This document shows positions 1-6,708 of a stretch of DNA of 64,000 nucleotides, piece after piece; within the stretch, counting starts at the first letter, position 1; each line of letters opens with the position of its first letter. This DNA comes from Cognatundibacterium oligocarboniphilum. Lineage in GTDB: Bacteria > Pseudomonadota > Gammaproteobacteria > Burkholderiales > Burkholderiaceae_D. The position numbers and the translations under genes are program-made. Under the pieces are notes generated by a model. The model worked only from the letters and a program-made list of their open reading frames with translations, was not told the origin of the DNA and did no database searches. The DNA is taken from positions 342,407 to 406,406 of the forward strand of contig NZ_JABXYJ010000006.1 of the NCBI RefSeq assembly GCF_013377855.1, given 5' to 3'.

Positions 1-1
1 G

Positions 2-193
2 ATTGATAGCGACGGCACCGTCGTCAACGTTCTGGAATCTGGTGAGAACGAGGATGAATGGGCTTTTTCCAGATTGATCGCACAACATTTCCGGAATGCC
101 CGCTTTATACCGGGGGAAATCAATGGAAAAGCGGTGAAGTCTGCATTGAAAATCACGGTGATCAGCGAACCCCGTCTCAAACAGGGCGATTGA
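2..193 (+). CDS. TonB-like C-terminal domain protein, 3' end only
   Basis: An open frame enters from the left edge and codes the last 63 residues of a protein before TGA at 191-193. The pattern resembles the C-terminal domain of energy-transducing TonB-family proteins: a D-x-D-G-x-V turn near the start, then an R-F-I-P-G-E-I-N-G-K-A-V stretch like the 'F-x-P-A-x-x-N-G-x-x-V' signature, then a beta-strand with I-T-V-I. TonB domains contact outer-membrane receptors from the periplasm. The N-terminal membrane anchor is outside the window, so the assignment rests on the C-terminal fold only. A short plus-strand frame at 58-267 overlaps it and is a shadow. Confidence 0.6.
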   Translation: MDSDGTVVNVLESGENEDEWAFSRLIAQHFRNARFIPGEINGKAVKSALKITVISEPRLKQGD

Positions 194-241
194 CGGTGCA
201 ACGTTATCCAGACTCAGCGTCACACCGTAACAGCCTATATA

Positions 242-273
242 TTGACGTCAGCATTTTCCTGCCCTGACGTCAA
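242..273. repeat. 10-bp perfect inverted repeat between two convergent genes
   Basis: TTGACGTCAG at 242-251 is repeated in inverted form as CTGACGTCAA at 264-273, with a 12-base loop. Each arm itself contains the palindrome TGACGTCA. It lies between the TonB-like gene (plus) and metC (minus), where a bidirectional terminator is expected. Neither strand has a clean T-run after the stem: the minus side reads TATATAG and the plus side AAAAATAAC. A terminator or a protein-binding site are both possible. Confidence 0.5.
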
Positions 274-319
274 AAATAACGAGACAGTTCAGGTAAACAT
301 TAACCGTCGCGGCGTATAC

Positions 320-1534
320 TCAATCTGCGATTGACACCGGCTCCTCATAATGCAGTTCGCGCATGGCACTGAAACCTGCCCGCAGATCGGCAATCAGATC
401 CGGCACTGCTTCCAGACCGACATGCAGGCGCAGCATCGGCGACTGCCAGCTTTCTGCTTTAACGGTACGGTAATTCGCTGGCCGGGTCGGCAGTATCAGG
501 CTTTCATATCCTCCCCAACTGAAACCGATACCGAATAACTGCGTCCGGTCAATCAATGCCGCAACCTGTGATTCCACGATATCCTGCCGGAATACCACTC
601 CCATCAGACCGCAGGCATATTCAGGTCGGAAATCACGCTTCCATAATGCGTGGCCTGCAGTCCCCTCCAATGGCGGATACAGAATTTCTGCCACTTCCGG
701 TTGTTGCTGCAGCCAGCGAGCAATCTGCTGCGCGCTGTCACGGTGCACAGCCAACCGTGCTGCCATCGTCCGCAAACCACGTAAGGCCAGCGCTGCATCA
801 TCACCACCAACAGACATTCCCAGTTGCCGGTAAGTGTCACGAATACGCTGATGCAAAGCCTCATTCGTCAGAATTGCCCCCATCAGCGCATCGGAATGGC
901 CGACGATGTATTTCGTCGCCGCATGAATCGATACATCCACACCCAGCTTAAAAGAAGCCCAGCCAATCGGTGTTGCCCAGGTGCTGTCAGAAACGACCAC
1001 AGCATCCGCTGCATGCGCAGCAGCAGCAATCGCGGGAATATCCTGAACTTCAAATGTCAGAGAACCGGGAGATTCCACAAATACAACACGGGTTTCCGGT
1101 TCAATCAGCGCGGCAATACCGGCACCGATCAACGGGTCGTAGTAAGTGGTGCGAATTCCATGCTGCTTTAACAGACCATCACAAAACTGACGCGTCGGGT
1201 CGTATACCGTATCGACCATCAGCAGATGATCTCCGGGGTTCAGCAAGGCCAGCAAAGTCGTGGTGATGGCAGATAATCCTGAAGAAGTCAGCATGCAGGC
1301 TGCCGCACCCTCGGCTGCGCATAGCGCTTCCTCCAATGCCAGCGTAGTCTCGGTCGCGTGACGACCATAAGAACGACGGGTACCGTTGGCCTCTTTCAGT
1401 GCGGCACAATCGGGAAACAGCATTGTCGAAGCACGCACCAGCGGCGGATTGACTGGCCCATGGTGTGATTTCCCCTTACGCCCGGCATGGGTCAGGCGGG
1501 TGGCAGTTTGCAGATCGCTGGTATGTTTGCGCAT
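320..1534 (-). CDS. metC: Cystathionine beta-lyase (MetC-type PLP enzyme)
   Basis: A 404-residue Cys/Met-metabolism PLP-dependent enzyme. Cystathionine beta-lyase cleaves cystathionine to homocysteine, pyruvate and ammonia in methionine synthesis. The PLP lysine is K208 in the motif H-A-A-T-K-Y-I-V-G-H-S-D. The Y-G-R-H segment near residues 56-59 supplies the tyrosine/arginine that bind phosphate across the dimer, and D183-S184-T185 is the conserved D-[ST]-T loop. The C-terminal S-W-G-G-Y-E-S-L motif is typical of MetC rather than MetB. The ATG has GGAG seven bases upstream. An Lrp/AsnC regulator is divergent from it, which suggests amino-acid-responsive control. Related gamma-lyases cannot be excluded from sequence alone. 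Confidence 0.9.
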   Translation of the reverse strand: MRKHTSDLQTATRLTHAGRKGKSHHGPVNPPLVRASTMLFPDCAALKEANGTRRSYGRHATETTLALEEALCAAEGAAACMLTSSGLSAITTTLLALLNPGDHLLMVDTVYDPTRQFCDGLLKQHGIRTTYYDPLIGAGIAALIEPETRVVFVESPGSLTFEVQDIPAIAAAAHAADAVVVSDSTWATPIGWASFKLGVDVSIHAATKYIVGHSDALMGAILTNEALHQRIRDTYRQLGMSVGGDDAALALRGLRTMAARLAVHRDSAQQIARWLQQQPEVAEILYPPLEGTAGHALWKRDFRPEYACGLMGVVFRQDIVESQVAALIDRTQLFGIGFSWGGYESLILPTRPANYRTVKAESWQSPMLRLHVGLEAVPDLIADLRAGFSAMRELHYEEPVSIAD

Positions 1535-1681
1535 GAATACTCCATCAATATCAGACCCCGGATTCTTTAATCCGGCTCAGGCCAAGAAGGTATTATCCTA
1601 ACAATCCTGTATCAGAATTTTTTACCAATTTTTTCAGTGTAAAATATATAAATTAGAAAATTTTTCTACCAATAATTAAAA
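1535..1681. promoter_or_regulatory. Divergent metC / lrp-type control region
   Basis: A 147-base, very A/T-rich spacer between two divergent genes, as is usual for autoregulated Lrp/AsnC genes. A 7-bp hairpin (CCGGATT, loop CTTT, AATCCGG, 1558-1575) would lie in the metC leader. Runs of A and T with a local palindrome GAAAATTTTTC fit the loose, A/T-rich sites bound by Lrp-family octamers. No single convincing -35/-10 pair is assigned. Confidence 0.5.
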
Positions 1682-2161
1682 ATGGATAAAAAAGATTTAG
1701 AAATTTTGAAAATTCTGCAAAAAGATGCGTCTATTCCACTCAGCGATCTGGCACAGGCGGTGCATTTATCTACGACACCATGCTGGCGACGTTTGCAGAA
1801 ACTGCAGGAAGAGGGGGTCATCCGCCAGCATGTTGTGCTGTGCGATCCAGCCCGCCTCAATCTTGGTCTGACGGTCATGGTCACGCTGAAAGCGGCACAG
1901 CATAATGAAAAATGGATGCAAAAATTTATTACCGGCGTCAAAGATATTCCGGAAATTGTAGAAATTCTGCGAATGAGCGGGGATATTGATTACTTACTCA
2001 AAGTGCATGTGCCGGACATGGCTGGCTTTGATCTGGTTTATAAGAAACTGGTGAAAGTGGCCGACCTGCAGGACGTCAGTTCCAGTTTTGTCATGGAAGT
2101 CATCAAAAGCACCACGGCACTGCCGCTCGATTATGCCATTCTGAAGTCCGGCAAAAACTGA
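1682..2161 (+). CDS. Lrp/AsnC family transcriptional regulator
   Basis: 159 residues, the standard length for the family. Residues about 1-60 form the AsnC-type helix-turn-helix, with the recognition region S-D-L-A-Q-A-V-H-L-S-T-T-P-C-W-R-R-L-Q-K. Residues about 65-150 form the RAM ligand-binding/oligomerization domain, with the signature M-S-G-D-I-D-Y-L-L-K-V. It is divergent from metC, so it probably controls that gene in response to an amino acid and also its own synthesis; the ligand cannot be read from the sequence. The start codon has no Shine-Dalgarno sequence, only an A/T-rich leader (AATAATTAAAA). Confidence 0.9.
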   Translation: MDKKDLEILKILQKDASIPLSDLAQAVHLSTTPCWRRLQKLQEEGVIRQHVVLCDPARLNLGLTVMVTLKAAQHNEKWMQKFITGVKDIPEIVEILRMSGDIDYLLKVHVPDMAGFDLVYKKLVKVADLQDVSSSFVMEVIKSTTALPLDYAILKSGKN

Positions 2162-2195
2162 TAGTCCCGCTTCGTCATTGGTGAAGTGCAAGCGA

Positions 2196-2978
2196 TCAGA
2201 GCCGGAAGCGGTAATGCTCCTGAGTGAACAGATCAATGCCGCATTGCAGATTTTCAATCCAGTCCAGGAAAGCATGAATCGCTTCTTTACCGACAAAATA
2301 GCGCCCATGTTGCGGAACCATCATCCCGACATCCATATTCCGGACCATATTCGCCCACAACCGGCAGGCTTTATTGGAAACCATGTAGCGCTTATGAAAA
2401 CCACTCATGGTATGCAGCTCCTGGTAAAAATCATCCTTCGTCCGGATCGGACGCTGAATATCATCCGGATCCACCATGGATGCACCGACGTCACCTGAAA
2501 ACAGGATTTTAGATTTGTTGTCGTAGAACTGGAAATTACCTTCCGCATGTAAAAAATGGGCAGGCACGGCATAGATCGTGGTGTCTCGCAGATGCACCGG
2601 CATTCCCTCATCGGGGATACCGATAATCCGGCCATCAGCACGGTTCAGATTGCAGAAATGCGGCACAAAGCGCGACCATAATTTGGAAACGTATAAATTG
2701 CACCCGGTGCTGAACAGCCATTTATCGAGTGCACCGATAATGTCAGGATCCTGATGTGACGCAAACAGATATTTCAGCTGCTGCTTCGGCAAATATTTAT
2801 GCATCGCCAGCACCAGCGAGTTGTAAGTCAGATGGCCTGAAGGATCGATCAGAGCGCCTTCACCATCTGACACTACCAGGAACTGATTGGCCTGTACGGC
2901 ATGATCTCCGGCATCTTTCACCAGATCATTAAACATCACGCAGATGTGTTTACCGTCGTTATAAAGTTCGATTGCCAA
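2196..2978 (-). CDS. Flavodiiron-type metallo-beta-lactamase protein (ODP-like), no flavodoxin domain
   Basis: 260 residues with the metallo-beta-lactamase fold of flavodiiron proteins. Candidate metal ligands are H75-x-D77-x-D79 in S-H-Q-D-P-D, H144, D163 in S-G-D-V and H224 in P-Q-H-G. Their spacing matches the diiron site of rubredoxin:oxygen oxidoreductases (H-x-E-x-D ... H ... D ... H). The C-terminal flavodoxin domain of those enzymes is absent, so this resembles stand-alone oxygen-binding diiron proteins (ODP) described as O2 sensors or carriers. It starts with TTG, with AGGAG six bases upstream. Two FNR-type boxes lie upstream, consistent with an oxygen-related role. Reductase, sensor or hydrolase activity cannot be told apart here. 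Confidence 0.75.
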   Translation of the reverse strand: MAIELYNDGKHICVMFNDLVKDAGDHAVQANQFLVVSDGEGALIDPSGHLTYNSLVLAMHKYLPKQQLKYLFASHQDPDIIGALDKWLFSTGCNLYVSKLWSRFVPHFCNLNRADGRIIGIPDEGMPVHLRDTTIYAVPAHFLHAEGNFQFYDNKSKILFSGDVGASMVDPDDIQRPIRTKDDFYQELHTMSGFHKRYMVSNKACRLWANMVRNMDVGMMVPQHGRYFVGKEAIHAFLDWIENLQCGIDLFTQEHYRFRL

Positions 2979-2999
2979 TTTATCTCCTGAAACCGATGC

Positions 3000-3061
3000 T
3001 ATCCCAAAAGGGATAAATTGATTGTAATCAAAATTATGTTTTGATTATTGACTTACATCAA
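3000..3061 (-). promoter_or_regulatory. Promoter region with two FNR/Anr-type boxes
   Basis: TTGATTGTAATCAA at 3018-3031 is a perfect TTGAT-N4-ATCAA FNR-type palindrome. TTGACTTACATCAA at 3048-3061 is the same motif with one mismatch. The centres are 30 bases apart. On the minus strand TACAAT (3026-3021) is a good -10 element inside the proximal box. It predicts a start near 3013-3014 and puts the distal box at about -41, the class II activation position. A TATCCC/GGGATA hairpin (3000-3015) sits at the predicted 5' end of the mRNA. Confidence 0.7.
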
Positions 3062-3119
3062 TTTTAAGGTATCGGGAGATGGCAGGCTGCTTCGCCTGCC
3101 GGCTGTAGCGACAGAAAAA

Positions 3120-3947
3120 TCAGAGTAACCGCTGCCAGATCGCTGTAGTGGCGGCAGCCTGATTCAGAGAGTAGAAATGGAGGCCGGGCGCCCCCCCTTG
3201 CAACAGTCGTTCACACATCTGCGTGACCACATCCAGCCCGAACGCCTTGATCGAAGCGCTGTCGTCCCCGTAGCTGTTAAGTTTCAGGCGTATCCAGCGC
3301 GGAATCTCTGCGCCGCACATTTCAGAAAAACGCTGCAGTTGATTGCTGTTCGTGATCGGCATAATGCCTGCAACAATCGGCGCGCTGACGCCGGCTTTTC
3401 TGGCCTCATCCGCAAACCGGAAATACGCATCTGCATTATAAAAGTACTGCGTGATTGCAGCATTGGCACCGGCCTGCATTTTACGGACAAAATGATTCAG
3501 ATCGTCTTGCGGAGAACGCGCCTGAGGATGCATTTCAGGATAAGCCGCCACTTCGATATGAAACCAGTCACCGGTTTCAGCACGGATAAATTCCACCAGA
3601 TCGCTGGCATGCCGGAATTCACCGCCCATACCATAACCGCTTGGCAGATCGCCGCGCAGCGCTACCAACCGGCGGATATCATGCGCCTGATACTGCTGCA
3701 GGATCTGGCGGATCGATTCCCGGGTTCCGCCGACACAGGATAGGTGCGGAGCAGCATCATAACCTTCACGCCGGATTTCAATCACGGTATCGAGCGTTCC
3801 TTGCTGCGTCGTTCCACCGGCGCCAAACGTGACGGAAAAATATTTAGGTTTGAGTTCACCCAGTTTCGCGCGGGTTACCCGAAGCTTCTCTGCACCCTCT
3901 TCCGTTTTGGGCGGAAAAAACTCAATGCTGAAATTATGCGTAATCAT
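3120..3947 (-). CDS. metF: 5,10-Methylenetetrahydrofolate reductase
   Basis: 275 residues, the usual bacterial MetF length. It is an FAD enzyme that reduces methylenetetrahydrofolate to 5-methyltetrahydrofolate for methionine synthesis. Visible motifs are S-I-E-F-F-P-P-K at the N-terminus with the catalytic glutamate, S-V-T-F-G-A-G-G-T-T (about 38-47), A-L-R-G-D-L-P (about 95-101) and Q-Y-F-Y-N (about 167-171). The ATG overlaps the stop of the upstream small membrane protein gene (TAATG), so the two are translationally coupled. It is the last gene of the ahcY operon under the SAH riboswitch. A 7-bp G/C-rich hairpin (3081-3100) lies downstream without a T-run. Confidence 0.95.
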   Translation of the reverse strand: MITHNFSIEFFPPKTEEGAEKLRVTRAKLGELKPKYFSVTFGAGGTTQQGTLDTVIEIRREGYDAAPHLSCVGGTRESIRQILQQYQAHDIRRLVALRGDLPSGYGMGGEFRHASDLVEFIRAETGDWFHIEVAAYPEMHPQARSPQDDLNHFVRKMQAGANAAITQYFYNADAYFRFADEARKAGVSAPIVAGIMPITNSNQLQRFSEMCGAEIPRWIRLKLNSYGDDSASIKAFGLDVVTQMCERLLQGGAPGLHFYSLNQAAATTAIWQRLL

Positions 3948-4291
3948 TATTTTTGTAAAAGAAGAGTCGAAAGCGTCCAGGAAATCACGCTATACAACAA
4001 CGCACCGCCGACCGCCGCCCAGAATCCGGCAACATGAAATCCCTGCACCAGATTGGCAACAGCCCAGAACAGCAGCCCGTTAATAATAAAAATAAACAGC
4101 CCCATCGTCATCACAGTTGCCGGTAAGGTCAGGATCACCAGCACCGGACGCAGAACGGTATTTACCAGTCCCAGTACCAGCGCCACCAGCAAAGCTGTCC
4201 CAAAACTGTCAATAGAGACAGAATGCATCAGATATGGAATCGCGAGTAATGCCAGCGCATTGACCAGCCAGGTTGCAAGCAGACGCATCAA
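3947..4291 (-). CDS. Phage-holin-4-2-type small membrane protein
   Basis: 114 residues, almost entirely hydrophobic, with about four membrane segments: residues 4-22, 29-50, 55-78 and 88-110. The N-R-P-V-L-type turn after the second segment (G-L-V-N-T-V-L-R-P-V-L) is characteristic of the family annotated as phage holin family 4/superfamily IV, which is chromosomal in many bacteria and not phage-derived. It lies between ahcY (66 bases upstream) and metF (1-base overlap), in the riboswitch-controlled operon. A role in the activated methyl cycle is possible from context only; the molecular function is unknown. GGAG precedes the ATG at normal distance. Confidence 0.8.
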   Translation of the reverse strand: MMRLLATWLVNALALLAIPYLMHSVSIDSFGTALLVALVLGLVNTVLRPVLVILTLPATVMTMGLFIFIINGLLFWAVANLVQGFHVAGFWAAVGGALLYSVISWTLSTLLLQK

Positions 4292-4357
4292 CTTTCTCCT
4301 TCAGAAGAACCGGACACTCCCCGCTGCTGCCGGCATACGGGGAGGATTGGTACTGGA

Positions 4358-5767
4358 TTAATAACGGTAGTGTTCCGGCTTGTAGGGGCCTTCTTTTTTA
4401 ACGCCAATATAAGCAGCCTGTTCGTCGGTCAGTTCGCTCAGTTGCGCATTCAGTTTTTTCAACTGCAGACGAGCAACCTTTTCATCCAGATGTTTCGGCA
4501 ACGTGTAGACGCCTACCGGATATTTCTCATTGTTCTGGAACAGTTCGATCTGTGCAATCGTCTGGTTCGCGAACGAAGAACTCATCACATACGAAGGATG
4601 ACCGGTACCGCAGCCAAGATTGACCAGGCGGCCTTCGGCCAGCAGGATGATGCGCTTACCGTCGGGGAAAATGACGTGATCAACTTGCGGCTTGATGTTT
4701 TCCCAGGTGTATTTCTTCAGCGAGGCAACGTCGATTTCATTATCGAAGTGACCGATGTTGCAGACGATAGACTGATCCTTCATCTTCACCATGTGATCGT
4801 GGTTGATGACATGGTAATTGCCGGTGGTGGTCACGAAAATATCGCCAAGCGCAGCCGCGTAATCCATTGTGACGACGCGGAAGCCTTCCATTGCCGCCTG
4901 CAATGCGCAGATAGGGTCGATTTCGGTGACCCAGACTTGCGCCGACAACGCGCGCATCGCTTGCGCGCAGCCTTTGCCGACGTCACCATAACCCACGATG
5001 ACCGCGACCTTGCCGGCGATCATTACATCGGTTGCACGCTTGATGCCGTCAACCAGCGATTCACGGCAACCGTACAGATTGTCGAATTTCGATTTGGTGA
5101 CCGAATCGTTGACGTTAATCGCCGGAAAAGCCAGCTTACCTTCTTTGTGCATCTGGTACAGACGATGCACGCCGGTAGTGGTTTCTTCGGTCACACCCTT
5201 GATGGCGGCGAGGCGTTTCGAGTACCAGTCAGGTTCGTTTTTCAGGTGCGATTTGATCGCATTAAACAGGCAGACTTCTTCTTCGGAACCCGGGTTGGCA
5301 AGTACCGAGATATCTTTTTCAGCGCGTTTGCCAAGATGCAGCAACAGTGTCGCATCGCCGCCGTCGTCCAGAATCATGTTTGAATAACCGCCGTCGGTCC
5401 ATTCAAAAATACGGTGCGTGAATTCCCAGTATTCGTCGAGGTTTTCACCCTTGAATGCAAATACCGGTATACCGCCGGCAGCGATGGCCGCCGCCGCATG
5501 ATCCTGGGTCGAATAGATGTTGCAGGATGCCCAACGTACCTGCGCGCCCAGCGCGACCAGTGTTTCGATCAGTACCGCAGTCTGGATCGTCATGTGCAGA
5601 GATCCGGTAATGCGTGCGCCTTTCAGCGGCTGACTCGCAGCGAATTCTTCGCGGATTGCCATCAGCCCTGGCATTTCCGTTTCAGCGATTTTGATTTCTT
5701 TACGACCCCAGTCAGCCAGGCTGATATCGGCGACAAGGAAATCCTGGTTTGCAGTGTGAGTAGTCAT
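4358..5767 (-). CDS. ahcY: S-adenosylhomocysteine hydrolase
   Basis: 469 residues from ATG at 5767. The enzyme splits S-adenosylhomocysteine into adenosine and homocysteine with bound NAD. The Rossmann motif G-Y-G-D-V-G-K-G is at 259-266, the substrate region H-M-T-I-Q-T at 58-63, and the C-terminal K-P-x-H-Y-R-Y that reaches into the partner's NAD site is intact. The frame stays open 25 codons further up, to 5842. That extension would run into the riboswitch and lacks family similarity, so the downstream ATG is chosen. AAGGAGGG ends 18 bases before this ATG, with a stable hairpin in between. It heads the ahcY / membrane protein / metF operon. Confidence 0.97.
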   Translation of the reverse strand: MTTHTANQDFLVADISLADWGRKEIKIAETEMPGLMAIREEFAASQPLKGARITGSLHMTIQTAVLIETLVALGAQVRWASCNIYSTQDHAAAAIAAGGIPVFAFKGENLDEYWEFTHRIFEWTDGGYSNMILDDGGDATLLLHLGKRAEKDISVLANPGSEEEVCLFNAIKSHLKNEPDWYSKRLAAIKGVTEETTTGVHRLYQMHKEGKLAFPAINVNDSVTKSKFDNLYGCRESLVDGIKRATDVMIAGKVAVIVGYGDVGKGCAQAMRALSAQVWVTEIDPICALQAAMEGFRVVTMDYAAALGDIFVTTTGNYHVINHDHMVKMKDQSIVCNIGHFDNEIDVASLKKYTWENIKPQVDHVIFPDGKRIILLAEGRLVNLGCGTGHPSYVMSSSFANQTIAQIELFQNNEKYPVGVYTLPKHLDEKVARLQLKKLNAQLSELTDEQAAYIGVKKEGPYKPEHYRY

Positions 5768-5773
5768 GATGGT

Positions 5774-5793
5774 GGCGTTCTCACGCCCTCCTT
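5774..5793 (-). promoter_or_regulatory. ahcY ribosome binding site with a spacer hairpin
   Basis: AAGGAGGG lies unusually far from the ahcY ATG (5767). Between them GGCGU and ACGCC form a perfect 5-bp stem (5787-5783 with 5778-5774) closed by a GAGA (GNRA) tetraloop, followed by ACCATC before the AUG. When folded, the stem shortens the effective spacing to a normal value. It also takes up the last two G residues of the Shine-Dalgarno sequence. Confidence 0.6.
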
Positions 5794-5810
5794 TCGATAG
5801 AAAAAAGTAA

Positions 5811-5948
5811 CGTGAGCGCAGTTTTGATGAGCCAGCCGTCACCCGGTTTCATTCTTCACCTCATGCAGAGATGAGAAAAAAGGCTAGGGGCTGAACCCGT
5901 GATTCCAAGCCTGGCAAGTTTGAACACTTGTCGCAACGCTCCTTGGAA
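5811..5948 (-). promoter_or_regulatory. SAH riboswitch
   Basis: Read on the minus strand, UUCCAAG (5948-5942) pairs with CUUGGAA (5909-5903) as P1. The diagnostic GGAGCGUUGC (5942-5933) follows the first P1 strand, and CCAGGCU precedes the second. A distal UGCGCUCA (5820-5813) can pair with GAGCG as the pseudoknot. These match the SAH riboswitch class known in front of ahcY and metF operons in beta- and gammaproteobacteria, which turns expression on when S-adenosylhomocysteine accumulates. It ends 43 bases before the ahcY start. A variable region of about 80 bases separates the core from the distal strand. Confidence 0.88.
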
Positions 5949-6132
5949 GAGCTGAAGTATAGCGCAGCAAGCCGGATTCTGCACATTTTCATGCCGCAAC
6001 CACCTGTCACTGACGGGTGCGACGACCGGGAAATATCATGAAAGCAACATCATGCCCGGCAAGTATTTCTGATCCGGGCGGAAACAATCGCCAGCCCTGG
6101 AAATGCATACATCACTGCAAATCGCGACTGGC
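5949..6132 (-). promoter_or_regulatory. Rest of the apt-ahcY spacer with the ahcY promoter
   Basis: The apt-ahcY spacer is 365 bases, of which 5811-5948 is the riboswitch. TATACT at 5961-5956 is a good -10 element placed to start transcription at about 5949, the first base of the riboswitch; the -35 is weak. Between 6000 and 6132 there are imperfect inverted repeats (CCGGG...CCCGG and GGGC...GCCC) that could end apt transcripts, but none has a T-run. No coding sequence is apparent. Confidence 0.6.
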
Positions 6133-6675
6133 TTAATGGCCGTCAAACTGGCAAACCGTGTATAAAGGCAGGCCGCTCTCCGAAATCAGTCTGGAACCGC
6201 CAAGTTCAGGCAAATCCACGATCACTGCACCTTCGACGACGGTGGCACCAAGACGCTCCAGCAGCTTTTTACCCGCCATCATGGTACCGCCAGTGGCGAC
6301 CAGATCGTCGATCAGCACCACGCGGTCACCTTGTTTGCAGGCATCCGCATGCAGTTCGACCGTTGCGCTACCATATTCGAGTTCATATTCTTCCGATACG
6401 GTGTGGAAAGGGAGTTTGCCTTTTTTCCGGATAGGGACAAAACCGAGATTCAGTTCATACGCCAGCACCGAACCGATAATGAAGCCGCGTGCGTCGAGGC
6501 CGGCGACGACATCGATTTTCTGATCCATGTAGCGATGTACGAACATATCGATCAGGACGCGAAACACCTTCGGGTTTTGCAATAAAGGCGTGATATCACG
6601 AAACATCACTCCCGGTTGCGGCCAGTCCGGCACAGTGCGTATATGTTGTTTGATGTATTCGGAGGGATTAAACAT
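6133..6675 (-). CDS. apt: Adenine phosphoribosyltransferase
   Basis: 180 residues, the standard length. The enzyme makes AMP from adenine and PRPP in purine salvage. The PRPP-binding motif [13 protein letters not shown] is at 119-131, and G-L-D-A-R-G-F (59-65) and R-K-K-G-K-L-P (83-89) are family signatures. AAGGA lies about ten bases before the ATG. It sits upstream of ahcY; adenosine released by AhcY leads to purine salvage, so the closeness makes metabolic sense, although the two have separate promoters. A Kef-type antiporter lies just upstream on the same strand, 33 bases away. Confidence 0.96.
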   Translation of the reverse strand: MFNPSEYIKQHIRTVPDWPQPGVMFRDITPLLQNPKVFRVLIDMFVHRYMDQKIDVVAGLDARGFIIGSVLAYELNLGFVPIRKKGKLPFHTVSEEYELEYGSATVELHADACKQGDRVVLIDDLVATGGTMMAGKKLLERLGATVVEGAVIVDLPELGGSRLISESGLPLYTVCQFDGH

Positions 6676-6708
6676 CGCCGGAAGTCCTTCAGTTTCAAAA
6701 ATAACCCG

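Noticed and set aside
3947..4291. Evidence of a prophage from a 'holin' gene
   Set aside because: This holin-family membrane protein is a common chromosomal gene in a metabolic operon; no other phage gene is present in the window.
4370..5383. 337-codon plus-strand open frame opposite ahcY
   Set aside because: Shadow of the highly conserved ahcY coding strand.
5768..5842. 25-codon N-terminal extension of AhcY
   Set aside because: Would run through the leader hairpin and the riboswitch pseudoknot arm, and family members start at the M-T-T-type position.
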